Shown piece by piece: positions 1-8,332 of a stretch of DNA of 64,000 bases (position 1 is the first letter of the stretch; every line of letters starts with the position of its first letter). The stretch is from a bacterium (GTDB lineage: Bacteria > Zhuqueibacterota > Zhuqueibacteria > Residuimicrobiales > Krinioviventaceae). Made by a program: the position numbers and the translations under genes. The notes beneath the pieces are model-generated. The model was not told where the DNA came from. It did not search any database and saw only the letters and a list, made by a program, of their open reading frames with translations. The stretch lies in contig JAKQIY010000030.1 in assembly GCA_029561455.1 (NCBI GenBank), forward strand, positions 124,001-188,000, given 5' to 3'.

Positions 1-823
1 CATCGGCTCGCGGGCTTATACCTATATTAATACCATGGCTTACGCCATACAGGCAGCGCAGGAAAACCACATCCCCATCCTGGTGCTCGACCGGCCGAAT
101 CCCCTGGGCGGGGAACTGGTGGAAGGCCCCATGCTGGAACCGGCATTCAAGTCGTTCATCGGCTTGTATGAAATTCCTTATATTTATGGATTGACTATCG
201 GGGAACTGGCGGCTTTTATCAATACGGAATTCAATATCAATGCCGACCTGACGGTGATACCCATGCAGGGGTGGCGGCGTTCCATGACCTTTGCCGATAC
301 CGGCCTGCCCTGGGCGCCCACCTCGCCGCATGTTCCGCAAGCGCAAACCCCGTTTTTTGTGGCTACCACCGGTTGTCTTGGCGAACTGCAAACCATTCAC
401 GGTGGAGTCGGGTATACTTTGCCGTTTGAATTACTCGGCGGCCCGTGGATCGACGGCCGGCAACTTGCCGATTCATTAAATGCCCTGGCGTTGCCGGGCG
501 TGCATTTCCGGCCGTTGTATTATAGTCCGTTTTATTTTTCTTTTCAGAATCAGCAAATCCAGGGTGTGCAAATTCATATCACCGATACTAAAGCCTACCG
601 TCCCATGCTCACACAAATTCATATCCTGGTCACTTTGCATAAACTTTATCCGCAGCAGGAACTGTTTCCGGCGGAGCATATCGCCATGTTCGACCGCGCA
701 ATGGGTACGGATCGGGTGCGGTTGCAGATTCTTGAAAATGACGATGCCGACGTCATTTATCAAAACCTCACCGAAAAACTGGCAAACTATTTAACGACCA
801 GGGAAAAATATCTGCTCTACTGA
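1..823 (+). CDS. NamZ/DUF1343 family exo-beta-N-acetylmuramidase, 3' part
   Basis: The reading frame is open from the left edge (first full codon at base 2), so the N-terminal half lies outside the window. The visible 273 residues begin with IGSRAYTYINTMA, which matches the conserved D-x-G-x-R-x-Y-T-Y motif of DUF1343. Then come the LDRPNPLGG segment and the GGVGYTLPFELLGGPWIDG segment, also hallmarks of the family. DUF1343 proteins include NamZ, which removes N-acetylmuramic acid from the non-reducing end of peptidoglycan fragments for cell-wall recycling. The secretion signal, if any, would be in the missing part. The family call is firm; the exact substrate is inferred from family knowledge. 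Confidence 0.9.
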   Translation, partial: IGSRAYTYINTMAYAIQAAQENHIPILVLDRPNPLGGELVEGPMLEPAFKSFIGLYEIPYIYGLTIGELAAFINTEFNINADLTVIPMQGWRRSMTFADTGLPWAPTSPHVPQAQTPFFVATTGCLGELQTIHGGVGYTLPFELLGGPWIDGRQLADSLNALALPGVHFRPLYYSPFYFSFQNQQIQGVQIHITDTKAYRPMLTQIHILVTLHKLYPQQELFPAEHIAMFDRAMGTDRVRLQILENDDADVIYQNLTEKLANYLTTREKYLLY

Positions 824-922
824 CCGGGGGCAATAATCGGGGAATAAAAAGATTGTTTTGCAGGGTTGAAGTGTAAAAAAACACGTTATAGGTCTTCAAC
901 TGTTTAAATTACAATTTTTTAC

Positions 923-951
923 TTGGATACAATTTTTTTTGTCGATATAAT
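923..951 (+). promoter_or_regulatory. candidate sigma-70 promoter for the efflux operon
   Basis: A perfect TATAAT (946-951) lies 17 bases after a weak TTGGAT (923-928), about 70 bases upstream of the first adaptor gene in an AT-rich gap. The -10 box is perfect but the -35 box is poor, and AT-rich DNA produces such matches by chance. Confidence 0.35.
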
Positions 952-1021
952 AATTAAAATCGTTTCTATAATTAGTGAATGTTTGACAAGATAATTACAG
1001 ATATACTGGTATTGGTATTTT

Positions 1022-2359
1022 ATGAAGTATTTATATTTTAATATTATTGTGGTAATCATACTATCCCTGCTTTCCTGTCATTCGCCGGGATCAAATGCGA
1101 ATATCACGATACCGTTGTCCCGATCGGATTATCGCGTCAATATAGAGGCGGAAGGAGAACTGGACGCTGTGCGATCGCATGTTTTAGTAACCCCGCGCAT
1201 CAGGTATATCGCAAAACTGACCTGGTTGTTGCCGGAAGGATCGCGGGTCGGCAAAGATGAACTGGTTTACCGGCTGGAGGCGGATGAATTGCAAAATCAG
1301 TATTTAACTGCCATCGACCAGTTGGAAATTGTCAAAGCCGACGCCGTGGCCAAGAATGCCGAGCTGGAACTGCAACAGTTGTTATACGAAACCCAATACC
1401 GTAACGCTATGGCTTCCGTTAAAGCTGCGCAATTGCAATTAGCCAAACTGGAATTCGAACCGCCCAAAATTCAGGAAATAAAAAAGCTGGAAATCGCCCG
1501 CTATGAAGTCGAGGCCAAGCAAAGCAGTCAAAAAATGAGCTCTCTGGAAAAAATTCAGGCGGAAGAACGCGCTCACATGGAACTGTTAATTCGCCAGGCG
1601 GAGAATAAAGTAGCGGTTATTAAAGAGAGTATGGATTTAATGATAGTCAAATCCCCGGTCGATGGTCTGGTCATTTATGAAGAAAACTGGATGACGGATG
1701 AAAAGTTAAAACCCGGCGACCAGGTTTTCCCGGGAATGCCAATAATAAAAATTCCGGATATGTCGGCTATGCAGGTTATTTTGCAACTGGGTGAGAGTGA
1801 CGCCCAACGGGTAAAAAAAGGACACAAAGCCGCTATTACTGTTCCCACTCTGGATAACCTGGTATTACCCGGCCGGGTAACGAGTGTCGATAAAGTTGCC
1901 AAACCGATCCGCAGAGGCTCCAAAGTCCGTAAAGTAGAAGTCATTGTCGCAATCGACAGCCTGGCGCAGGCTCTGTTACCCGGCCTTACCGCCCGGTGCC
2001 GGATCGAAACCGGATTATTAGAGAATGTTATTTCTGTGCCCCTGGATTGTGTATTCGAAAAGGATAGTGTCAAGTTAGTATACATCGGCGCCGGGAAAAA
2101 ATTCATTCCCAGGCCGGTGGCGGTCATCAGTCAGGACGAAGATTATGCAATCATTGAAGGCGATTTTAAAGGCGATGAAATGATCGCTTTGCTGGCGCCG
2201 CCCGCCGCCAGCGTGATATGGCCGGCGCGCTTGACGGCCCGGAAATCGCAAACTAGTCCGGTTGGTGATACTGTAAAAACCGTTCCCGATTCGCTTGCCG
2301 GTGACAAAGATACACCTGGCGTTGCCAATATGCCGGTGATCAGGGAGCGGGCAAGGTAG
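1022..2359 (+). CDS. HlyD/RND-type periplasmic adaptor lipoprotein (first of three)
   Basis: This 445-residue protein starts with a lipoprotein signal (LLSC, Cys19), so it is probably anchored in a membrane facing the periplasm. A half barrel-sandwich domain around residues 35-85 is followed by a Gln/Glu/Lys-rich alpha-helical hairpin (about 85-205), the second lipoyl half with KSPVDGLVIY near residue 212, then beta-barrel and membrane-proximal domains. Such adaptors bridge an inner-membrane transporter and a TolC channel. The last 60 residues are Pro/Ser/Thr-rich and look disordered. It opens a run of adaptor, adaptor, adaptor, permease and TolC genes. The adaptor family is clear; the substrate cannot be told. 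Confidence 0.88.
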   Translation: MKYLYFNIIVVIILSLLSCHSPGSNANITIPLSRSDYRVNIEAEGELDAVRSHVLVTPRIRYIAKLTWLLPEGSRVGKDELVYRLEADELQNQYLTAIDQLEIVKADAVAKNAELELQQLLYETQYRNAMASVKAAQLQLAKLEFEPPKIQEIKKLEIARYEVEAKQSSQKMSSLEKIQAEERAHMELLIRQAENKVAVIKESMDLMIVKSPVDGLVIYEENWMTDEKLKPGDQVFPGMPIIKIPDMSAMQVILQLGESDAQRVKKGHKAAITVPTLDNLVLPGRVTSVDKVAKPIRRGSKVRKVEVIVAIDSLAQALLPGLTARCRIETGLLENVISVPLDCVFEKDSVKLVYIGAGKKFIPRPVAVISQDEDYAIIEGDFKGDEMIALLAPPAASVIWPARLTARKSQTSPVGDTVKTVPDSLAGDKDTPGVANMPVIRERAR

Positions 2360-2437
2360 TGAACAAATGTTTTACAATTTGCGTTACATTATGAAGGATC
2401 AGGTTTAACCGGGTCATTAAATATAAAGGATGATAAA

Positions 2438-3688
2438 GTGATTAAAAAGTTATTCATATTATTTGGAGTTTTGCAATTTGTATTAATATGTTGCAAGCCG
2501 GGACCGGTACAGGAAATTGAAACCTATACCCTGAAAAGAGGAGAGTTCCTGAACAGTGTAACGGAGACCGGTGAACTGGATGCTGTTAATTCAATCACCA
2601 TACTTAGTCCGACGATTACATCGCGGTTCCCCAGTATGAAAATTGCCCGGCTTGTTGAAGACGGCGCCCAGGTTGTAAAAGGGGATACCCTCTGCGAATT
2701 TGATGTTACCGAAGTACAAAAAGGGCTGGATGACGCCATTGCCGAACTGGAAATTGCCCGGGCTGAGCTTCGTAAAGCCAAATCCAGTAATGAATCCACA
2801 ATCCAGGATTTGGAAGCCGAATATGAAAAAACCAGATTGCAGCACGAAATTTCCAAATTAAACCTTGAAAAAGCCAAATACGAATCCGAGATTCGCAAGA
2901 AAGAAATTCAACTGGAACTGGATAGGGCTGCCATTTCACTGGAAAAAGCCCGGCAGGAAATTGAAAATCAGAAAAGTATTAACCGTGAACAGGAAAACAA
3001 ACTGGCGCTGCAAGTTAAACAAGTGGAAACCAGGTTACAGGAAGCCCGCAGCGCTTTAAATATGTTGTGTGTGGTTGCCCCGGCTCCCGGCATTGCTATT
3101 CTGGAACGAAACTGGACAACCGATGAAAAATACCAGGTCAATGATCAGGTGTGGCGGGGTAATCCTTTGATCAAGCTGCCTGATCTAAGCCGAATGCGCG
3201 CCCAGGTCCCTGTCAATGAAGTCGATATTGCAAAAATAGATACCTTGCAGCGGGTTAAAATTCGCCTCGATGCCTACCCGGATTCGGTATTTACAGGTCA
3301 GGTAACCGAAATTGCCACCCTGGCCCGTAACAAGGAACGTGATTCCAAAGTCAAAGTATTTGATGTCTATGTACAATTGGATAGATCAAATCCGAATCTT
3401 ATGCCCGGTATGACGGTGAGTTGTGAAATAATTATCGAAAGTATTGCCGATACTCTGTTTATCCCTGTTGAAGCATTGTTCCATAAAGAAGATCAAGACC
3501 TGGTTTATTTAAAAAAAGGCGGCAGCTTTAAGGAACAACCGGTTAAGATAGGTCCGGAAAATGAAGATTATGTTATTATCACAGCGGGTCTTGAACCCGG
3601 CGATGAAGTGGCGTTGATCAATCCAGAATTTTTGCAAAGCGGAAATGAAGAGAAGGACAAATCTCAGGCGGCAGGAGAAGGCGAATGA
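2438..3688 (+). CDS. HlyD/RND-type periplasmic adaptor lipoprotein (second of three)
   Basis: The GTG start at 2438 sits seven bases after AAAGGA. The 416-residue product has a lipoprotein signal ending in LICC (Cys18/19). It then shows the lipoyl half (TETGELDAVNSITI), a long charged coiled-coil hairpin at about residues 100-205, the second lipoyl half with VVAPAPGIAILERNW, and a beta-barrel with VNEVDIAKI. It resembles its two neighbours in layout, so the three are probably ancient duplicates. Its stop codon overlaps the start of the next gene (ATGA), which suggests translational coupling. Confidence 0.88.
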   Translation: MIKKLFILFGVLQFVLICCKPGPVQEIETYTLKRGEFLNSVTETGELDAVNSITILSPTITSRFPSMKIARLVEDGAQVVKGDTLCEFDVTEVQKGLDDAIAELEIARAELRKAKSSNESTIQDLEAEYEKTRLQHEISKLNLEKAKYESEIRKKEIQLELDRAAISLEKARQEIENQKSINREQENKLALQVKQVETRLQEARSALNMLCVVAPAPGIAILERNWTTDEKYQVNDQVWRGNPLIKLPDLSRMRAQVPVNEVDIAKIDTLQRVKIRLDAYPDSVFTGQVTEIATLARNKERDSKVKVFDVYVQLDRSNPNLMPGMTVSCEIIIESIADTLFIPVEALFHKEDQDLVYLKKGGSFKEQPVKIGPENEDYVIITAGLEPGDEVALINPEFLQSGNEEKDKSQAAGEGE

Positions 3689-4875
3689 AGAATAAAGCGC
3701 TTTTATTTTTACTCTTGCCGGTATTCATGACCTTGCATTGTCAAAGCGGCGGGCTATTTGAAGAAAAGATTCGTAAGGGTAATTTCCAGGTAACAATAAC
3801 AGAAACCGGCGAGTTACGTTCGGTCAATGCCCAGACGGTGACAATGCCCGCTTTTGATTTTGCCTATGGCCGCCCGAAAATTGTCGATCTGGTAAAAGAA
3901 GGCGAGCAAGTCAAAGTCGGTGATTATATTGGTTTGATCGATACGTCTGGAGTTGCCAGGGAGCGCTTGAATAAAAATGCCGATCTCGACATGGCTCTTG
4001 CCGATTTGAATCGTATGCAGGTTGAACAAGCCACCACCATGAAAAAGCTGCAAGCCGATCTGCAATCGGCCGAGACGGCGCTGCGTCAGGCGGTCATCGA
4101 TACCCAGCGCACCCGTTTTGAACCTCTGACCCAGCAAAATATAGCCCGGCTGCGCTACAAGATCAGTAAAATTGATTATGAGAAGGCTCTTGCCAAAATA
4201 GAACATCAAAAGATACTCATCAAAGAAGATCTGTTGATCCAGGAAGAAAAGATCAAACAAATCCGCGCTGCGATAAAAAAAGCGGAACGCACAATTCAGG
4301 AGTTTATTTTACGCGCTCCTGCCGACGGCCTGGTGGTCTATTATCAGGAACGCCGCAGCGGCAAGATCATGATAGGCGATGAACGCTATCCCGGCGACGG
4401 CATTATCAGGCTGCCCGATCTCAGCCGCATGAAAGTTCTCTCCACTGTGAATGAGCGCGATATTAAAAAAATATCTATCGGACAAAAAGTTAATGTCAGG
4501 CTCGATGCTTATCCCAAACAACTGTTCAAAGGCGAAATTACCCATATCAGCCAGGTCTGTCATCCCAAAGAAAGAGGCTCCAAGATCAAGGTTTTCGATG
4601 TGGATATTTTATTGTCTGAATCCTCGCGCCTGCTGCGCCCCGGTATGACGGTGAGCTGTGATTTTTTTGTCTCGGAACTTGATGATGTGTTGTATGTTAA
4701 AAATAGCCGTGTTTATGAGCAGGACGGAGACTATTATATTTACCTCAAGCGTGGGGCAGCGCCGCAAAAAGTAGCGGTTACGCTTGGTCCCCGCAATGCG
4801 GATTATGTAGTTGTTTATGGAAATATCAAAGCAGGAGAAGCTCTTGCCGATGTCTCCACAACAGGAGATAAATAA
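3685..4875 (+). CDS. HlyD/RND-type periplasmic adaptor lipoprotein (third of three)
   Basis: This 396-residue adaptor begins with a hydrophobic signal ending at Cys19. The residue before the cysteine is histidine, so the lipobox is atypical, although relaxed lipoboxes are common in FCB bacteria. It has the same order of lipoyl, coiled-coil hairpin, lipoyl (LRAPADGLVVYYQ), beta-barrel (VNERDIKKI) and membrane-proximal domains as the two upstream genes. It overlaps both neighbours: ATGA with the second adaptor and TAATG with the permease. That tight coupling makes it the likeliest direct partner of the permease. Confidence 0.87.
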   Translation: MKNKALLFLLLPVFMTLHCQSGGLFEEKIRKGNFQVTITETGELRSVNAQTVTMPAFDFAYGRPKIVDLVKEGEQVKVGDYIGLIDTSGVARERLNKNADLDMALADLNRMQVEQATTMKKLQADLQSAETALRQAVIDTQRTRFEPLTQQNIARLRYKISKIDYEKALAKIEHQKILIKEDLLIQEEKIKQIRAAIKKAERTIQEFILRAPADGLVVYYQERRSGKIMIGDERYPGDGIIRLPDLSRMKVLSTVNERDIKKISIGQKVNVRLDAYPKQLFKGEITHISQVCHPKERGSKIKVFDVDILLSESSRLLRPGMTVSCDFFVSELDDVLYVKNSRVYEQDGDYYIYLKRGAAPQKVAVTLGPRNADYVVVYGNIKAGEALADVSTTGDK

Positions 4876-6113
4876 TGGAATTACGAGAACATTTACAAAT
4901 TGGTCTAGAGGGTCTGCGGGTGCACCGCATGCGCTCAATATTGACCATGCTGGGTATCATTTTTGGCGTGGCAGCGGTTATTGCCATGCTTTCCATAGGC
5001 GAGGGCGCCAAACGTGAAGCTCTCGAAAAATATAAAATGCTGGGCGTTAATAATATTATTGTGCGCGATAAAGACCTGAGCGACAAAGAATTGGATGAAG
5101 TACGCGCCAAATTTTCGCGCGGTTTGTCGCTGGCCGATGCCGAAGCAATTAAAAAAATTGTTCCCACGGTTGAGTTGGTCGCCGCCCAGGCGGAAAAGGA
5201 AACCGAAGCCCGTTTTGAGGACAAGTCCACCAAAACCACCGTGGTTGGCGTTACCGACAATTTTAAATCAATATTGAATTATGAAGCCAAAACCGGCAAG
5301 TTTTTAACAATGGATCACCACGAACGCCAGTTGCGGGTCTGCGTACTGGGTGATGAAGTCGCCCGTAACCTGTTCCCGGTGCAGGATCCGATTGGCAAAA
5401 AAGTAAAACTGGAAGATCAGTGGTTTGAAGTTATCGGGGTTATGGGTACAAAATCTTTGTTCACCGAAACAGTTGGCGAATTGGCATCGCGGAATTTGAA
5501 CCAGGATATTTATGTGCCGCTCTCGGCATTTTCCAGCCGGTTTGACAACGCCAACCGGCTCGGCAGTGAAATCAAACAGTTAACCATCAAGATCGGCGAT
5601 TCCGAAAAGCTGGTGGAAAGCGCTTCAATAATCCGGCGGGTGATAGATCGCCGCCATCGCAATAATAATGATTATGACCTGGTTATTCCTTATGAATTGT
5701 TAAAACAGGAAGAAAAAGAAACCAGGATCTATAATATGGTATTGGGCTCAATCGCGGCCATATCCCTGCTGGTGGGCGGCATCGGCATTATGAATATCAT
5801 GCTGGCAACCGTATTGGAACGGACGCGGGAGATCGGCATTCGCCGTTCTCTCGGCGCTCGGCGGCGAGAAATACTCATTCAGTTTTTGATCGAAGCTATT
5901 GGGCTCAGTCTGGTTGGCGGGTTGGTTGGCATTATACTGGGCGTAACCATGTCCCTTGTCATTAACAGCATTGCCGAATTCCATACCGCCATTACCCCGT
6001 TATCTATCATAGTTGCTTTCGGAGTATCCGGCGCGGTGGGAATTATTTTTGGCACCTTTCCAGCCAAAAGCGCCGCTGAAATCAACCCTATAGAAGCATT
6101 ACGTTATGAATAG
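4875..6113 (+). CDS. MacB/FtsX-type ABC transporter permease
   Basis: The 412-residue protein has the MacB permease layout: one N-terminal membrane helix (MRSILTMLGIIFGVAAVIAM), a large periplasmic MacB_PCD domain (about residues 50-280), and three C-terminal helices. The conserved loop TREIGIRRSLGARRREI lies between the last helices. MacB systems use ATP in the cytoplasm to drive shape changes that move substrates from the periplasm through TolC. Unlike E. coli MacB, no nucleotide-binding domain is fused here and none is encoded next to it, so the ATPase must be supplied from elsewhere. The family is certain; the substrate is unknown. Confidence 0.9.
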   Translation: MELREHLQIGLEGLRVHRMRSILTMLGIIFGVAAVIAMLSIGEGAKREALEKYKMLGVNNIIVRDKDLSDKELDEVRAKFSRGLSLADAEAIKKIVPTVELVAAQAEKETEARFEDKSTKTTVVGVTDNFKSILNYEAKTGKFLTMDHHERQLRVCVLGDEVARNLFPVQDPIGKKVKLEDQWFEVIGVMGTKSLFTETVGELASRNLNQDIYVPLSAFSSRFDNANRLGSEIKQLTIKIGDSEKLVESASIIRRVIDRRHRNNNDYDLVIPYELLKQEEKETRIYNMVLGSIAAISLLVGGIGIMNIMLATVLERTREIGIRRSLGARRREILIQFLIEAIGLSLVGGLVGIILGVTMSLVINSIAEFHTAITPLSIIVAFGVSGAVGIIFGTFPAKSAAEINPIEALRYE

Positions 6114-6137
6114 TTTTATATTGGAGGATAGAGTAGA

Positions 6138-7664
6138 ATGATGGTGCAGTTTATAAATAAAATAACCCGGATGCTTTTTATCACTCTGGTGTTTATGATT
6201 TCCGGCGCTCAGGCTATGGAATACACCCTGAACCTCGATCAGGCTATTGCCATTGCCCTTGAGAAAAGCTACGATATGAAAACCCTGCGGTTAAGTTTAA
6301 CAGAGTCGGAAGAACGCCTTGTCGCTGCCAAAGGGCGTTTTAAAACCAATGCGGATATGTCGTTGCAATTACCGGACTGGCGAGAAGCGGTTACCTCCAT
6401 TCCGGTGCAGGATGCATTGCCCGTATATAACACAACCGGGACAATTCAATACTATAGCCGGTTTAATCTGAACCAGCCATTACCGACCAACGGCAGAATT
6501 AGCCTCAGTTCTTCCGCCTATCACCGCTCTGTTTCCACTTACCGCGCTACTTATGATGAAGACCTGAAGCGCAAGGAAATATATACATCGGTGAGCCTGG
6601 ACTTTTCGCAGCCCTTGTTTACTATAAACACGCTCAAGCTGGGATTAAAACAGGCGGATTTGAATTATGAACTGGCCTCGCGCCGCTATAATCGCGGGGA
6701 ACTGGAAATTGTTTATGATGTTACAGCCGCTTTTTTCAATTTGTACCGGGCAATACGCGAACACAAGATCGCTAAGGATAATGTTGACCAGCAGTATGAA
6801 TTGTATGACATTGCCAGCAAAAAATTCAATGCCGGGTTGATACCGGAAACCGAGGCGCTGGAAATGGAAGTGGATTTGGCCCAGAGCCAGAACCAGTTGG
6901 TACAAACCCAATCGGCAATGGAAAGCAGTCGGGATATGTTTAAGCAATTGATCGGCATGCAGTTGGAAGACAGTATCTCGGTTGAAACCGCCTTTGAAAT
7001 CGACAGCTTTGCCGTCGATCTTGATTTTGCCATTAAACAGGCGCTCGAAAACCGCACGGAAATTCGCGAGTCCCAGATTCAGGTGGACCTGGCGCGGATC
7101 AATGTTAAACAAGCCGATGCCCGCAGCGAAATCAGCGGCGAGTTGTGGGCTTCGTATGAACTGGTGGGCGTCAGCGACGGCGGTTTGCCCTATTCCAGCG
7201 AGCCCCGCACATTATGGGATTCCAGTCTCGACGATATGAATCGCCGACCCAATAACCGCAGCGTCGGCTTTACGTTGACAGTGCCTATCTTTGACTGGGG
7301 TGTTAATGGCGCCGAAGTACAGGCGGCAAAAGCCACTCTTAATACCCGCGAACTCGATCTTGCGGAGCAGCAAAAAACCATCGTCCGCCAGATTCGCGAT
7401 GTGGTGCGGCGTTTGGAAGAAAGTATGAACAGTTTACGGGTTTTACAAAAACGGGAATCGGTGGCGCAGCGGAATTTTGATATTACCCTGGAACGGTTTA
7501 ACAATGGCGATATTACCAGTCTGGTGTTAGCCAATAACCGTGACCGCCTTATCAGCGCCAAAACTGCATACCTGAATGCCTATATCGAATACAAACTTGC
7601 AGTGGCAGATTTGAAGCGCCGTACTTTGTGGGATTTTAAAACCAATACAAGCCTGGTGAAATGA
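6138..7664 (+). CDS. TolC-family outer membrane efflux protein
   Basis: The 508-residue protein has a signal peptide ending at AQA (about residue 27). Two repeated outer-membrane efflux (OEP) halves follow, with long alpha-helical stretches typical of TolC (for example LDLAEQQKTIVRQIRDVVRR near the C terminus). A GGAGG site lies about ten bases upstream of the start. It closes the adaptor-permease operon 24 bases after the permease and would form the outer-membrane channel. The length fits TolC homologues of 450-520 residues. Confidence 0.9.
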   Translation: MMVQFINKITRMLFITLVFMISGAQAMEYTLNLDQAIAIALEKSYDMKTLRLSLTESEERLVAAKGRFKTNADMSLQLPDWREAVTSIPVQDALPVYNTTGTIQYYSRFNLNQPLPTNGRISLSSSAYHRSVSTYRATYDEDLKRKEIYTSVSLDFSQPLFTINTLKLGLKQADLNYELASRRYNRGELEIVYDVTAAFFNLYRAIREHKIAKDNVDQQYELYDIASKKFNAGLIPETEALEMEVDLAQSQNQLVQTQSAMESSRDMFKQLIGMQLEDSISVETAFEIDSFAVDLDFAIKQALENRTEIRESQIQVDLARINVKQADARSEISGELWASYELVGVSDGGLPYSSEPRTLWDSSLDDMNRRPNNRSVGFTLTVPIFDWGVNGAEVQAAKATLNTRELDLAEQQKTIVRQIRDVVRRLEESMNSLRVLQKRESVAQRNFDITLERFNNGDITSLVLANNRDRLISAKTAYLNAYIEYKLAVADLKRRTLWDFKTNTSLVK

Positions 7665-7735
7665 TAGCGCCAGGGAGCCGGACTATAGCGACAGGATGCC
7701 TGACGTCCTGGTACAGGACAAAATAGGAGTATTAT

Positions 7736-7790
7736 AAAAAAAGTCCATTATCAATAGCCAACGTTCATTTTAATAATTTTGGTATTATAT
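7736..7790. repeat. dispersed intergenic repeat, partial copy
   Basis: The stretch starting AAAAAGTCCATTATCAA and running through CCAACGTTCATT is matched almost base for base at 34910-34955, and more weakly at 30000-30040. The 200-base gap also has a short perfect hairpin (GTCCTG/CAGGAC, 7705-7719), which is too weak to call a terminator. Confidence 0.55.
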
Positions 7791-7866
7791 AAAAAAGTGT
7801 TTGCAATTATTCTAAAATGTCTTATAATCCGGCACGAGTTGTTTTTGATGTAACAACAGGCAGAGT

Positions 7867-8307
7867 ATGAGTGATACCGAAAGCGGTTTCTATATTAAAT
7901 TACGCGCCAGGATGCTAAAATGGCTGGGGAGCAAAGAGGGTAAGACGAATCAATGGAACCGCTACCTGATCTGGGCTCCTGATTTGTTTTACCTGTTGTG
8001 GAAACTGGCGCTCGATACGGGGGTTCACCGTAAAGATAAGGTAAAGTTATTGGCAGCCCTGGCTTATTTTATATCCCCGGTTGATTTTATTCCTGAAGCC
8101 CTGCTGGGCCCCGTGGCATTTACCGATGATATTGCGCTTACCGCCTGGGTTTTAAACAGTTTCGTCAATGAAACCGACCCGGAGATGATCAAAAAGTATT
8201 GGGCGGGCGAAGAACAAGCCTTGCACGTTATTCAAAAAATTATTGGCGCTGCGGACAAGATGGTGGGCAAGGGATTATGGACCAAGTTGAAAAAACTGGT
8301 CTCCTGA
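7867..8307 (+). CDS. DUF1232 (YkvA-like) membrane-associated protein
   Basis: This 146-residue protein carries the DUF1232 core: a hydrophobic helix LAALAYFISPVDFIPEALLG around residues 62-81, followed by the acidic FTDDIALTAWVLN segment. The function of the family is not established; members are small and often membrane-associated. The gene stands alone on the plus strand and converges on the antiporter gene, whose 3' end is only about 25 bases away. Confidence 0.8.
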   Translation: MSDTESGFYIKLRARMLKWLGSKEGKTNQWNRYLIWAPDLFYLLWKLALDTGVHRKDKVKLLAALAYFISPVDFIPEALLGPVAFTDDIALTAWVLNSFVNETDPEMIKKYWAGEEQALHVIQKIIGAADKMVGKGLWTKLKKLVS

Positions 8308-8332
8308 AAAATTCTTACCTGTTTACGCCGTT

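Noticed and set aside
983-1007. TTGACA followed by TATACT upstream of the first adaptor gene
   Set aside because: The spacer is only 13 bases, too short for a sigma-70 promoter.
7705-7719. GTCCTG/CAGGAC hairpin after the TolC gene as a terminator
   Set aside because: The stem has only six pairs and no T run follows.
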